A DNA stretch of 64,000 nucleotides from Ceratopteris richardii (lineage: Eukaryota; Streptophyta; Polypodiopsida; Polypodiales; Pteridaceae), in assembly GCA_020310875.1 (NCBI GenBank), contig CM035407.1, forward strand, positions 69,487,158-69,551,157. The letters run 5' to 3'. The notes under the pieces are model-generated. The model ran no database searches and was not told where the DNA came from. It worked only from the letters and a program-made list of their open reading frames with translations. This document shows, one piece after another, positions 44,508 to 57,500 of this stretch; position 1 is the stretch's first letter, and every line of letters begins with the position of its first letter. A program made the translations under genes and the position numbers.

Positions 44508-44751
44508 TTATCTGAATCTTCTACCAGCTAGTCGCACTGTTTCTTGGGGTGTCTGCTTAAAACTGTGGATCAAAGATGATGTGTTATGCCTGATACCACT
44601 CTTGGAAAATTCTACAATGAATTCGTCCAGCAGTTGGCCTACATCGCGATAGTTGCGACTACTTAGTGGTTGAAACCAAGCTAAGGCAGTGCCCTTAAGA
44701 GTCAAACCAAATGCCTCATACTGGGTGAACAAATCCTCAACCTGCTCAGAA
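44508..44751 (-). pseudogene. gag: Gypsy gag segment left of the foreign insertion
   Basis: Encodes (EQVEDL)FTQYEAFGLTLK, ALAWFQPLSS and SFKQTPQETVRLAGRRFR, the conserved retrotransposon Gag domain. It joins precisely to the 45313-46425 segment once the 44752-45312 insertion is removed. Confidence 0.8.
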
Positions 44752-45312
44752 TGCTTAAGCTATTACCTATTGGGAATGCTTAAGCTATTACCTATTGGGA
44801 ATGCAACATATTACCTATTGGGAATGCAACATATTACCTATTGGGAATGCTTAAGCGAGCTATTACCATGAAGGCTTAAGCAAAACCATGAAGGCTACAG
44901 CGAATGCTACAGCTACACCATGTAGTCAAGAAGGACCATGTAGGTCTTGTCTTGCTACAGCGTTTTCTTTAGCACCTAAAGGCCCGAAGGGGCGAAACTT
45001 ACGCGTAAAACAGGGCTAAAGTTGACCGTAAAGGTATAGGTATTAGCTTACGCCAATAGGTATTAGCTTACCCGTATAGGTTTTACGCGCAGCGTAATAG
45101 CTTAATCGCTTGCATAGCACCTATCGTAAAGAAAACCATAAAGGGCAAGGCGCGCAGCGACCATGTAGAAGGTGCGTAGCAAGCCATTATGGTCTTGTCT
45201 TGCTACAGCGTTTTCTTTAGCCCGTTAGGAGCTAAGCTTCGCCCCATAAGTTTTCGTTTTCGGTATTAGCTCCGATTCACCGTTGACCGTTTACGTTTAC
45301 AACTCAGTATTA
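44752..45312. other. 561-bp CpG-rich repetitive insertion of unknown origin
   Basis: Interrupts gag without loss of a coding base; at most AG is shared at the borders. The left 110 bp are tandem CTATTACCTATTGGGAATGC-like units. The rest is dense in CG dinucleotides (GCGTAAAAC, TTACGCGCAGCG, GGCGCGCAGCG) and short repeated words (AGGTATTAGCTTAC, ACCATGTAG, TTGCTACAGCG). One 31-bp direct repeat starts at 44943 and 45191. No reading frame. Such mosaic short repeats are reminiscent of organellar intergenic DNA, but the source is not identified. Confidence 0.65.
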
Positions 45313-46425
45313 GTAAGCTCCTCTTAACACTTGTTTGAACTCGGCCACATGATCATAAGGATCTCTTGACCCATCAAAATAATTCTTCATTGCCTTGATC
45401 ACTTGAGTGGGTCTAAGGGTTCTTGGGTGCTCTCGGGGTCTAGGCAATGGAAAATCCTGTTCATCTCTTTGTTGCCTATGTGCTTGATGTCTCTCTCTTT
45501 CAGGTCTTTCATTTTCAAATCTTGACCTATTCCTGCCCACGGTGTGTGCAAAACTTACCTCAGGTCTCTCTCTAGTTCTTTCTCTCTGGGCATCATGAGC
45601 GTGGGATGATCCTACTCCTTGGAGGCCATGGGAAACATTGGATCTTGGCGGAGGGAAAATCAATTCACTCTTCCAAGTATATGCATGTCTATCATGTTCT
45701 GTTACCAAGAAAATTTTCTCTGATGTGTTATCCAGGTAGACCACTTTGCCTGGTGTCTCTGGATCCTTGAACTCGTAGATGATGACTATGCCCAATTGGC
45801 TAGGTTGATCTGGCTTGAATCTCCAAAAGGCTTCCTCTGTTTCTCTATTCAAGAATAGTTCTATGCTTTTGTTGTCTTGAGGGATCCAGTCTGGAGTGAT
45901 CACTCTGGTCAAAACTGACTTACCTCTAGGAGTCTGGGGTCCTTGTCCTACATTTCCTTGTTCTAGGTCTCCTATTTCGTTCTCAGGAATGATATTTCCA
46001 AACTCATCAGTCCTATCTAGTAGGTTGGTGACCACATACATGGTTCCTTCCTTGTCAATGTATGAACCCTCTTCGAACTTGACCACCGGGTGTTCAAGTC
46101 CAAAGGATCGATCTGGATTTTTGAGTTGGACCACTGATCGCCTCAGGCCATCCTCATAGATGCGAGCACCTAATCGGTTGGTCCGAATATATTCCACTTG
46201 TGTCTTATAGGGACCTTCTGGTGTTTGTAAATGGGCACTTCCTAAGCCACCTACAGGTTTCCCCATGCTAAAAGACATTTCTGAGTCACTTGTGTCATAG
46301 TTTAGTACGTAAGGACAACCACTTAGTTGTTGTGCCCAAAACTTTGCTGTGTGGTTGACACTGGACTGAGAAGATCTAATGCTTTGTCTATCCTTTCCTA
46401 GGTGTCTACCAGATCTCAGGTTCAT
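45310..46425 (-). CDS. gag: Gypsy Gag N-terminal part (element D)
   Basis: A 371-codon frame starting at 46425 with MNLRSGRHLGKDRQ, a start common in plant Gypsy Gag proteins. It contains DWIPQDNKSIELFLNRETEE and VIYEFKDPETPGKVVYLDNT, an Arg/Glu-rich linker, and REHPRTLRPTQVIKAMKNYF...DHVAEFKQVLR. Its natural continuation is lost because the 561-bp insertion brings a stop two codons after LRG. Homologous to 2-646 on the plus strand. Confidence 0.85.
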   Translation of the reverse strand: MNLRSGRHLGKDRQSIRSSQSSVNHTAKFWAQQLSGCPYVLNYDTSDSEMSFSMGKPVGGLGSAHLQTPEGPYKTQVEYIRTNRLGARIYEDGLRRSVVQLKNPDRSFGLEHPVVKFEEGSYIDKEGTMYVVTNLLDRTDEFGNIIPENEIGDLEQGNVGQGPQTPRGKSVLTRVITPDWIPQDNKSIELFLNRETEEAFWRFKPDQPSQLGIVIIYEFKDPETPGKVVYLDNTSEKIFLVTEHDRHAYTWKSELIFPPPRSNVSHGLQGVGSSHAHDAQRERTRERPEVSFAHTVGRNRSRFENERPERERHQAHRQQRDEQDFPLPRPREHPRTLRPTQVIKAMKNYFDGSRDPYDHVAEFKQVLRGAY

Positions 46426-46507
46426 AAGCTTTGGCTAAGAGTCCAAAATTTCCCCTTGGTATGGTTCACAAATCCTTTGGAGTCCCTTTGGGTTCTTGGT
46501 CCCACCT

Positions 46508-46724
<217 letters not shown>

Positions 46725-46734
46725 ATAATTTCAG

Positions 46735-47640
46735 CATTAGCCAAGATTGGCTTGGTTGCTAAATTTTTTAATGACAAATGTGAAATTCATGATCTCTCAA
46801 AATATTAGCTCATAGACTATGCAAAATTTGTGAATGTTTTAGGATGTGAAATTCAAGATTCTCAGGCTATCTCATTTGCAAAGCTTTGGCATGCACTCTT
46901 TGGCCATTTGAATTATGCTAGTTTACTATGCTTGGAGATATCTGAAATGTTTTCCTCTCTACCCAAACTTGAGGCACCTTGTAAATATGTATGTGAAGGT
47001 TGCATTTTGGGCAAAATGGAATGTCCTTGCTTCCCTAAAGATGGTTTAATTTGCACTGCTCATAAATTATAACTTGTTCATAGTGATGTCTATGATCCTA
47101 TGAAGACACCTTCTTTTGGGAATTAGCTTTACTTCATGACTTCTATTGATGCTTTTTTCAAGCATGCATAAGTGTATCCATTAAAAGCAAAGTCTGAAGT
47201 GTTCATGTGCTTCAAGCAGTCTTTGGTTATGGATGAAAATCTATACGCATGTAAATTGATCACCCTTGGTTCTAATCAAAGGGGAATACATGTCTTTTGA
47301 TTTTAATGCATTTTTGGTTGACTGTGGGATAAAACAACAATGTACAATGCCATATACATCTCAACAAAGTGGAGTTGTAGAAAAAAAGAAGAGGTCTCTC
47401 ATGGAGATGGTGAGGTGTATGATCAAAACTCAGGCTTTACCACATAGCTTTTGGCTTCAGGCTCTTATGTGTGCAGCATAATGTACTTAATAGGTGTCCC
47501 ATCAAACAATTCAATCTATCACTCCATATGAGGCTTGGCATGGTCACAAGCTATCTATTTCTCATATGTGTGTCTTTGGTTGTTTGGTTTATGCATTAGT
47601 TCTTGAACAACAATGTAGGAAATCGGATGATAAAGCAGTG
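46735..47640 (+). pseudogene. pol: Copia pre-integrase and integrase, second copy
   Basis: Same family as 12736-13703 with near-identical stretches ([64 protein letters not shown]). The zinc finger here is better preserved (CEGCILGK). Stops at several points; the catalytic DRGREY region is shifted. Upstream gag and protease are missing, cut at the GATA repeat. Confidence 0.85.
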
Positions 47641-47689
47641 TAATGTAGTTTGGTTGGGTTCAATTTTGAGCATTCATGCACTTGCATCT

Positions 47690-48931
47690 CATTGTGGTTG
47701 GAATGTACATTAGTTGGACATTAAAACTGCATTTCTAAATAGTTACTTACAAGAATAATTGTATGTATTTTAGCCCTCTGGTTTTGTATAGAAAGGGCAT
47801 GAAAACAAAGTGAGAAAGTTGAAAAAGGCCTTGTATGGTTTGAAGCAAGCACCACGTGTTTGGTATCAAAAGATACATGCCTACTTGATTGCACATGGTT
47901 TTGAGAACAGTCCAACTAAGAGCACCTTATATGCTACGCATGAAGATGATGTACTTCTAATCGTTGTTGTGTATGTTGATGACATGTTGCTCACTGGTCC
48001 TAATGAGAAGCACATTGCTGAATTTAAGGTTGCTTTGCATGCCTCTTTTGAGATGTAAGATTTGGGGCATTTGCATCATTATTTGGGCATTCAATTCATA
48101 CAAGTTAATGGGCATTCAATTCATACAAGTTCATACAAAATATATTGACACATTATTACAGTATCTTGCCCTTGAAGATTGCAAACCTATTGCCACTCCT
48201 ATGGAAATAGTTTTACGGTTGAGTCTTCATGATGTTGGAGATGCATTTGATGTTGTTCTCTATCAGTAGGTTGTTGGATGCTTGATTTACTTATTCATAA
48301 CTCAACCTTATGTTCAATTCATTATCTCTCATATGAGCAAGTTTATGCATTGCCTAGGTGTCAAGCATTCGCAAGTGGTTAAGCACATCTTTCGCTACTT
48401 GAGTGCTACCGAGCTACTTGGATTGTTTATCCCAAGGGAGGATCATTGTTGTCATATTTACATGCTTTTTCTGACTCAGACTAGGTTGGTTGCTATGGCA
48501 CTCATTTATCCTCTAGTGGTTTTTGCTTCATTCTTGGTAGCTCATGCATATCTTGGTTGAGAAAGAAGCAGGCTACTGTGGAAAGTTTTGGTTGTGAGGT
48601 TGAGTATAGGGCATCTTTCATAGCGATTGTTGAGTGTGTGTGGATTGGATGCCTTTTGGGCAATTTGGGTGTTGGTCAATCTTCTATCACCACCATGATC
48701 ACTGCTAGCAAGACCACATTGGAAGTTGCGAGGAACCCTCTATTCCATGCTTGCACAAATCACATCAAGGTGCACTATCAATATGTTAGGGAGAGGTTCT
48801 CTACTAGAGAGATTAGTTTGTCATATGTGCCCACACAGGAGAACATTCTAGACCTTTTCACAAAGGATCTACCTAGGGAGAAGTTTGAAGCTTTCCACAA
48901 AGCTTTGGGCTTACTTCCTTTTTTGGATTGA
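47690..48931 (+). pseudogene. pol: Copia RT and RNase H, second copy
   Basis: 47810-48058 holds LYGLKQAPRVWYQKIHAYLI and the intact catalytic box VYVDDMLLTGPNEKHI. 48160-48290 holds the ALEDCKPIATPMEI segment, and 48282-48560 the RNase H connection. 48557-48931 has EVEYRASFIAIVECVWIGCL, a FHACTNHIKVHYQYVRERF block and LDLFTKDLPREKFEAFHKAL, the normal Copia pol end. A 31-bp duplication (TTGGGCATTCAATTCATACA) near 48077-48130 and several stops inactivate it. Confidence 0.85.
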
Positions 48932-49002
48932 TCTTTGTCCACATAGCTTGGCACTTCCTTATACATGAGTGCTAGCTACTTATTCACTGCATCACTCCTA
49001 GG

Positions 49003-49236
49003 GGGTATTTGGTTATATATTTTGTTAGTGATGTGTGTGAAAACACTTAGGATCATGGGGGCACTTTTTTCCCTCTTTAGGAGGTTTTCTTCCCTTGGCT
49101 TGTATATACAACTAGAACCCTAACATGTTACTTATATTTGTACATTTCACTTGGTAATTCATTATGTGGTGTGTTTTGCTCCTAGCTTCTTCTTCTTCCT
49201 TGTGTATTTCATGTACTTAAGCCTCAAACTCCAATA
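49003..49236 (+). repeat. 3' LTR of second Copia copy
   Basis: Homologous to 11041-11272 (TAGTGATGTGTG, GGCACTTTTTTCCCTCTTTAGGAGG, GGCTTGTATATA, CTCCAA). It follows a short purine tract (CCTAGGGGGTA) downstream of RNase H. Confidence 0.65.
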
Positions 49237-52200
49237 GTTAGACATGGAGCTGGTAAAGAAAATAATAAAAAATAGGAATCTTCCCTTAGAATCATATCTC
49301 TAATCATAGAAATGGTTAGCTAAGAGGGTAGTTGACTTCTCTTTTCTTCCTTTGGAAGAGAAATCCGATTTGCTAAAGATTATCACATAAATTATTGGAT
49401 GGAAATTTCTAATGAGAATATGACCTTGGATTAAAGGATTTATTTAACCTATTTCTAGGAATTCTAAGAGAAGTTTATTCCCACTTTTTTTCATAAAGAT
49501 AATACATTATTAATTTAGCACATGAGTTAGATGGTATGTTTAAGCATATATGAGATTATTTGTGAAACACCACAAGATAGATTACTAAATTATTGAAGCT
49601 TGTTCTAGATATGAATTAGTTAGGGTTTTAAAGCTTCTTCAAGAATACAAGCTAAAGTATTGATTGTTGAAGCTTGAAGAAATGGTAGCTTGGGAAAGAA
49701 TAAATGATTGCATATTTTTCCAGTTAATTGATTATTTCACCATTTGGGGTTGGAAAATTTTAATTTTTGTGTTCGTTCTATTGGTCATTATTTTGAGTAG
49801 ATGGGATATATTCAAAGTACTGGTCTTTAACTAATTTGAGAGAAGATGAGTACAAAATTAACTAAAGATATTGGTGAAATTAGAACCTTGCTTAATATTA
49901 AATAAGAAATGTGCTTCTACATTTCAATCCACATAAATTGTGAACTTAACTTTAATTATTAGGATTTGTTTGGAGCTCATAATTGTGAAGGATTTTGTCT
50001 TCTATATATTTGATTATATTACTTTTCTAAAATCTATAGGATAAACTTCTAGGATAGAAAATGAATAGCATGGTGTTGGGTGTGAATACTTGCTTTCATT
50101 GGAGCATACATACTAACATATGTTTCTCTCGATGGTGGCATCTAACATCCTACTATATCGATGTTTTTTTTTGTGTATTTTAAGGAGGCAAGACTGGAGG
50201 ATATCAAGAATATTGAATTGAATCAGGGATTAAAATTTCGCATGCAATAGTTGTAACATTTTTTGAAATTAATGGAAAAGAATTTATTATGTGTCAAAAT
50301 ATCATTTTTTTATTATCAAGTTTATTTTTGTAACATCTTTTTCGTTGTTATATGTATATAATTTATAAGATTTTAATTATATGTTTGTTCATGATATACA
50401 TACATACATATCCATGATAATCGATTGATTCTTAGATTGTAATGACATGAGATTGTAATGACATGAGACTCTTGTAAGGTTGTGAATGAAGAAAATGGAT
50501 ATTAGTCATGGTATTGTAAAAATTGATTAGGGTAATAAATTAAGGGTCATGCTACTAATAAATTATGGGATAGTTTACACATTTACACGTACATGTATAT
50601 ATACACATTTTTAATGTTCATGTTTTATGACTTGGTGGTATGGCAAGAAACTTTGCTAACCAAACTCTAATCAAGAATGGATTTTATGTGTGAAAATCTA
50701 GTCAAACGTCTGGTTGCTTGTATAACAGATCAATTTTTTATAACCTTAGCAATATTTAGTTTTTTCTTTCGACATTTTGAAATTCTAAACTTATTAGGCT
50801 GTTTTATAAATTCCCTATTTAAAATAGAAAGGAAAAATAGTTCGTTTTTTAATTAATGTATTTCTATAAAAGAGGAATATTTTGGCAAAATCCCTTTTGC
50901 CTTATTGGCTGCATATGTGTCTATGAGGGTGCATGTAGTCTATCGTGTAGTCTATTGGGACCATGAGGGTTTGAGTATTCTATCACAGCATGCTGTAGTA
51001 ACTAAGGCACATCCTTGATGAAGGTAGTGCCTATCCATTTTGCAGCCTAATGTTTGTAAATTCCTTTGTTTTTATTTATGCATAATATTTTTTGAGGATG
51101 TTGTGGGCCATATGAACATGTGATAATACAGTCATAATGACTTAGTATTATGATGTGACCTCAAATCTATGAAAACATGGTTTGATACACGTTTTCATAC
51201 ATAATGTTGAATCATTTTTGTCCTATCAAGATTGTGCATAATGGATTTTCTTTAATGGGGGATGTTTGTCATTGTCTATTGATGATAAATTAAAATATAC
51301 AACATATTATAGGTGATTTTATGGTTTTTTCTTGCATTATAATAAATGATCGGTCCTGTTAGACACTTGGCAAAACTGTAGAGTTCATGAAAACCTCTTG
51401 TTGATGAATAAGCAAGGGAGAATTATGCATCTATGAGTAATTTATTATTTGATTATACAATTGAAACATTATGCATGCTTTGTTAAATAATTATAAGATA
51501 TTGTTTTTTACTTGTTATGCATTGTATTATTGGCTAAACTTGAAGCTTAAATGTGATACTACACTGCAAGAACATATTCATGCATTAGATACCAAAACTC
51601 ATGTGTTTCTATAACAAAATTCATCTAGATGTTGGGTTATCATTTGTTTGTTGCTATTAATATGTAATTGATATGGATCTTCAGGAATTAACATTTGTTT
51701 TGTTGCTAATGTATGTGTGCACAAATCTACATGAGTTCTCTAGTGATTTAAAAATTGTATGTGATATTAAAGAATTGTATGTTCTCTATTGCAATGGCAT
51801 GTGATTTTAAAGAATTGTTGCATCCGGAACTTTAAATGCAACATTTTTTAGCATAGTATAAAGGATATCTAATAAAAAACATGATTGATTATGTGAATAT
51901 GCAATGAATTTTGGTTAGTGTATATGGACTTACTCTCTGAATTTTGATTAACACAAAACATCATCAATTTTATCTAGAAAGTTGGTAGTTCTTTTCAAAT
52001 GGAATTGGTAGCATATTATTTATATATTGCCAATATTCTTTTTCTCTAAAATGTAATGTGTCATGATTAGGTTGTAAGTGTGTGATATATGAGTTTATTA
52101 TTTTGTATTACTAACATTGGTAGACTTTATGAAAGACCTTTCTTATAATTTATGCATGTATCTTTTCTATTTATTTGGAATCTTTAGGTAATTTCAAATA

Positions 52201-52262
52201 GGAAATTTGTACTAAGGCATATATACTTTTTATTTACTTCATGTTTTAGGTCATTTAATATG
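49237..52262. other. AT-rich stretch, no gene seen
   Basis: About 3 kb with dense stops in all frames and no tandem repeats or recognisable element ends. Nothing further can be supported. Confidence 0.6.
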
Positions 52263-52267
52263 AAAGG
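52263..52267. repeat. Target-site duplication AAAGG, left
   Basis: Identical to 54519-54523, the expected 5-bp duplication for LTR elements. Confidence 0.75.
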
Positions 52268-52947
52268 TATCATGGACACAAAGAAAACCATTTTAAATCT
52301 TAGATTCCATGTCAATTTCCTATATCTCATATTTGGTTAAGATTTTTGGAGAAACTAATCCTACCATTCCGTCTAGAATGTGCGAAAACCCTAAGATCGA
52401 ATGTCTATTTGCTGAATTCTGACACTTGGAGGTATTGTTTCCAGCTGATGACATCATCGATGACATCATTAAATCGTAACCACCCTTGAAAACCTATAAA
52501 AGGATGGGTTGGCCACATTCATAATCTGTCTTGTGGATAGCAGTCTTAGGACGCCAAGTAAGTACTTTCCAAGTTCCAGTTCCTGTTCTTGTCTTGTCCC
52601 TTGTTCTAGTCCTGTCAAGTCTTGTATCCTGGACATCTAATCTTGTCCTCATGTAGTCTCCTAGTACGAGATCTTGTTGAGTTATTTCTTGTATCTAATT
52701 CATCTCACAAAAGGGAGTTCTTGTAATCCAGATATCTTGTTCCATACTTATGATCCTGGGTTGTGGGATCTCCTGTATCATCTCTAGTCCAGTTTTCCAT
52801 ACCTATTGGTCTTGGGTTGTGGGATGTATCATATCTATTACGTATTCTTGTATCATTTTCCCTACGTGGGTGCTCTTGTAATTAGAAGTGTATTTTTGAA
52901 ATCTTGTCTACTGTAGTTAGAGAGAAAAATCTAGTGCTCCCCTGACA
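52268..52947 (+). repeat. 5' LTR of small chromovirus derivative
   Basis: 680 bp, closely similar over its whole length to 53823-54518. The first dinucleotide is TA instead of TG, and it ends CCCCTGACA. TATA-like CCTATAAAAGGATGGG at about 52491. Confidence 0.85.
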
Positions 52948-53822
52948 TTTTGGCAAGACTATCCATATCAAGACCGTGCCAACCATGATGGACTCCATAT
53001 CCATACTCAAAAATATCGAGTCCCCTCTAGACAATATATAAAAAAAAAACTTTGAGACTTTGAACGAAGGTTATAGCAAGGTGATCGCTCAGTTGGAGGA
53101 TTCGCATTAGACTTCAAAATTGTATTTCAACGATCCACATATCAAGAAGACTATCTAGTTAGTTGGTTTCAAAGTGGTTTCAGAGATGAAATAAAGGGTT
53201 GCTTATCCTCTACATCTCAGTTAAATACTTTAGATGAGGCTATCAATCAAGCAATTAAGTGTGAGAATTGCTTGTTAAAAGAAAGCCAAGTCCAAGAGTT
53301 AGAAGTCTTGAATAATGAAAACACTATTCCTAAAGAATCAAAATCAAGAATCTTTGAAGCCCAAAAAGTTATTACGAATGATATGGAGTATACATGTTAT
53401 GAAGATATCAAGGAGGTTAAGGATAAGGAGGAGTTCACATTCAATCTAGGAGGTGTGCTTACTTAGGGCTCTCCATCAAAGATCTTGGTGACACCACAAT
53501 GTACCACTCGAAGCTCAAGGGATCTATTGCATGAAGAACCCAAGGAAGCTCAAGTGACACCGAGTCCTTCAACACCTTTGAGGATTGAGGATCATGAACA
53601 ATTCCAAGTCGTGCATGTATTAGATTCAAGGATCTCTCGAGGAAGATTGAAATAGCTTATTCATTGGAAGGGGTATGATGCCAGTGATCATACTCGGGAA
53701 CTTATAGAAAATATTCAAAGAGCAAAAATCAAGGTTCGTGAATTACATAGGAAGAATCCAATGAAACCCAAGCTAGAGAACATGGCTACTCCTCGTGGAA
53801 CTCGTCATTTAGGGGGAGGTGA
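52948..53822 (+). mobile_element. Deleted chromovirus interior: gag scrap plus chromodomain
   Basis: Only 875 bp between two LTRs. 53150-53466 reads a Gag-like VGFK/WFQSGFRDEIKGCLSS, DEAINQAIKCENCLLKE segment. 53590-53770 is a chromodomain: VLDSRISRGRLK, stop, LIHWKGYDASDHT, then RE for the usual WE, and REL-HRKNPMKPK. Protease, RT and integrase are gone. It ends with a polypurine tract AGGGGGAGG (53811-53819). The chromodomain style is that of Tcn1/Galadriel-type chromoviruses. Confidence 0.8.
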
Positions 53823-54518
53823 TGTCATGGACACAAAGAAAACCATTTAAAATCTTAGATTCTATGTCAATTTCCTATATCTCATATTTGGTTAAGATTT
53901 TGGAGAAACTAATGCTACCATTGCATCTGGAATGTGCCAAAACCCTAAGATCGACTGTCTATTTGCTGAATTCTGACACTCAGAGGTATTGTTTCCAACT
54001 GATGGCATCATCGATGACATCATTAAATCATAACCGCCCTTGAAAACCTATAAAAGGATGGGTTGGCCACATTCATAATCAGTCTTGTGGATACCAGTCT
54101 TAGGACCTCAAGGAGTCGTGACCGCCAAGTAAGTACTCTCCAAGTTCCAGTTCCTGCTCTTGTCTTGTCCCTTGTTCTAGTCTTGTCTAGTCTTTTATCC
54201 TAGACATCGAGTCTTGTCCTCTTGTAGTCTCGTAGTATGAGATCTTGTTGAGTTATTTCTTGTATCTAATTCATCTCCCAAAAGGGAGTTCTTGTAATCC
54301 AGATATCTTGTTCCATACTTACGATCCCGAGTTGTAGGATCTTCTATATCATCTCTAGTCCAGTTTTCCATACCTATTGGTCCCGGGTTGTAGGATGTAT
54401 CGTATCTATTACGTATTCTTGTATCATTTTCCCTACATGGGTGCTCTCGTAATTAGAAGTGTATTTCCAAAATCTTTTCTACCGTAGTCAGAGAGCGAAA
54501 TCTAGTGCTCCCCTGACA
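53823..54518 (+). repeat. 3' LTR of small chromovirus derivative
   Basis: TGTCATGG...CCCTGACA, 696 bp; differs from the left LTR by scattered substitutions and a short insertion near 54105. Confidence 0.85.
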
Positions 54519-54523
54519 AAAGG
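54519..54523. repeat. Target-site duplication AAAGG, right
   Basis: Matches 52263-52267. Confidence 0.75.
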
Positions 54524-57500
54524 TACAATCTATGTTTGTGCATTCTTACTTTTTTAAATCACCAACAGTAACTTAGAGGTGGGATTTATGTATATTGGAT
54601 ACACTTTGAGCACAAGTGAAAGTTTCAAATCCAACAATTTTACCTCGGGACAAAGCCACTGAATTAACTAAATATCTAGATCTCCTAGGAAGGCACCTAG
54701 ACCATGTATGGACACACCTAGCTGTTGTATAATTCATGGGGTTTTGGAAAGTATATGGATTCTAAAGTTTAGAATATGATGTATATTTGTCATGGTTTAG
54801 CCTTTTATATACCTTTGGAACATGCTTGAACCTTTGGGTTGAACCCTTGATTTTAACCCTTGGGGTATTTATTCATATGAACTCCTACTTGAATGGTTGT
54901 GAACCTTGGGCATGATTTATCCTAAGGTGTGGGAACCTTAGTCTTGGGAGAATCTTCTCTAAGTGCCACCTTGCGATGTAAGTGAGAGAAGAATCCTCAT
55001 TTCATTTACAAGGCATGTGATAGCCCTTGGGAAATTAAAAGAAATTTGATGAGTCTTGGGATAGTGCCCACATGAGGGACACTCGGTTGTACACTTGGAC
55101 AATCCCAAGGGCATGCACCCCCTTGGGTGAGAGGCATATATGGGTTGATTTGGCTGGGTGGATACATGCTCTCTTTTAGTGTTGTGGTCTTACTAGAGAT
55201 CTTTGGTAGATTATTTACTTGTAGAGTTCGACTTACATTACATTGGTATGTAGAGAAAGTCACAAATATCTTCTTGATTTGCAATCTCTCAAGTATCTTC
55301 TTGATTTTTGTGTTGTGCACATTGAGTATCATCTCTAGAACCTCTTTGGGTTTGCAAAAAAGAATGCCACAGTTCCCCTTAAGGGTGGGTGGGAATCCCT
55401 CTTATAAGGTATGAGGCTACCACAAACACCCAAGCATGATAGTAGCCTGCCCAAGCACTTTTAGCATGTGAACTCAACAAGCAGATGAAGTGCCCATGGA
55501 GCAGCCTATGAGTTTCCATCCCTCCATCCTTTTTGGTTGATGGAAGAAGTGATCTACTTCTCTTTTTCCTATAGAGTTTGAACTCCAGCTTTTATCCAAC
55601 ATGTGGGATATATTGCTATTGAGAAGCGGAGTAACTCTCTATGGAGTTTTTTTTTGTGCTTTTCCTCAGTCAAAAGTAGCCTTGAATCCCACAACAATCG
55701 AATGCATATGTACAAGGATGGCGCTACATGAGCTCCACTCTCTACTATTTTATTGAAGAAAACTCACTTTCAACTTTTAATATATAGGTTGCTTTGCAAA
55801 TTTTGACTTTGAATATGAGATATTTGAGCATCACTCCATGAGTTTGAAGAAGGCCTAGAGGCTTGAACGAACCATTGAATTTTAAGGCTTTTTTCATAAG
55901 GGTTTTAGAAAATTCTCTTTAAGATCAAAGAAGTAGTGGTACTAGTCTTCTCTAGAAGATTTTTTATCGATTTTCAAGACATCAAGGCTTCACAAAGGTA
56001 TTTAAAATAGAGCTTAGGAATTTAAGAAAGGGGCTTGTAAGAACTCCAATGGTGGTTCTCTTTTTCAAGACATCAAGGCTTCACAAAGGTATTTAAAATA
56101 GAGCTTAGGAATTTAAGAAAGGGGCTTATAAGAACTCCAATGGTGGTTCTCTGCATCAAAGAAGCATGAAGTTTGAAGATCGAGTATAGTGCTTGAGTTC
56201 ATCATGCATTTGATACAACATGAGATGTGAAGGATGCAAGAGTTGTAATTCATAGAGTGCTTTTCTTATAATGGACTCACGAGACCATCCATTTAAGCTA
56301 AGTGACTTCTTTCCTTTCTCATGGTTTTTATATGAATGTGGCACACGTCTCATATGTGATGTAAAAAGTGCAAAAGCATTTCATATATGAATGCAAGACG
56401 CATTGGTGTACCTTTAGAGCTTTTGTAAGATGTCCATGGAAAGACATTGGAGATTGAGGAGGCAAAAATTTGCAACCTCAACTTTGAAGTGTCCAAATGG
56501 TTAAGCTTCCTCTTACAAAGGACAATGGATGGACGTAGCTATGACATAGGCGAGTACTATTTCCAAATTGCTCATTTTTTTATTTTCTTTCCTTTACCAT
56601 GCTAGAGTAATGCATGAAAGATGCATCTCAAAAGGAGTAAGTGAAGTCCTAATGTACATTGAATGGTGCCTATAACGATTCATCTAAGTGATGCATTGAA
56701 GACATAGTGGAATAGAAAATGGTTTTTCACTATTATGAAATGCACTGACATGAGCATGAACATGAACATGATTGCAAATTATGAGCACGTTGTTGAATGT
56801 AAATTCATGAATGGAAATTTGAGCATACATTCATACATATGATGGAGTTTCAAGTGTGAATTCCATGCATGTTTCAAAGAGGGGTTTCAATTTTTTAACC
56901 TTGCGCATGCTTAACATCTTCAAGCACAGATGTGCGTGTTCTTGGCATACACTATATATTCATATCAATGGATTGAATCATGTATGCATGGTTTTATGGA
57001 ATGAGAGAGAGATTAAATTCACTAACTTTAAGGTTAAAATAGGAAATGACTTCTTTGTAAAAAGTGAAGGGCATAAAATAGTAATGGTACATTGATGTCA
57101 GTGGCTCACTATCCATTATCCCTTTATGTCTTTTATATATTATCTTAATCCAAAAACCAAAAGCTCTTAACACAAGATAAAAGAAAATTAAGCTTAAAAG
57201 TCATTATGGATTCTAAAGATCCATAAAACCATGACATGCCTTATCAAATTGGGATTGAAAGATATCCAAAAGAGAAACTAATGCCTATATGAGACCCTAC
57301 ACACAATAATGTGTTAATATTTCACAATTATGAAAGACTTCATGAACTTCAAATGCCTTAAGAGTTTGAAAGAGTTCATCATTGAGTATAATGATCAATT
57401 AAAGAGGAAAAAAGATGTTATTAAGTGAAAGCAAGGATAGGAGATGATTTACCCATGCCATTTCATCCTTTTGAAAGACTCATCTATTCCCCACTAAGGT

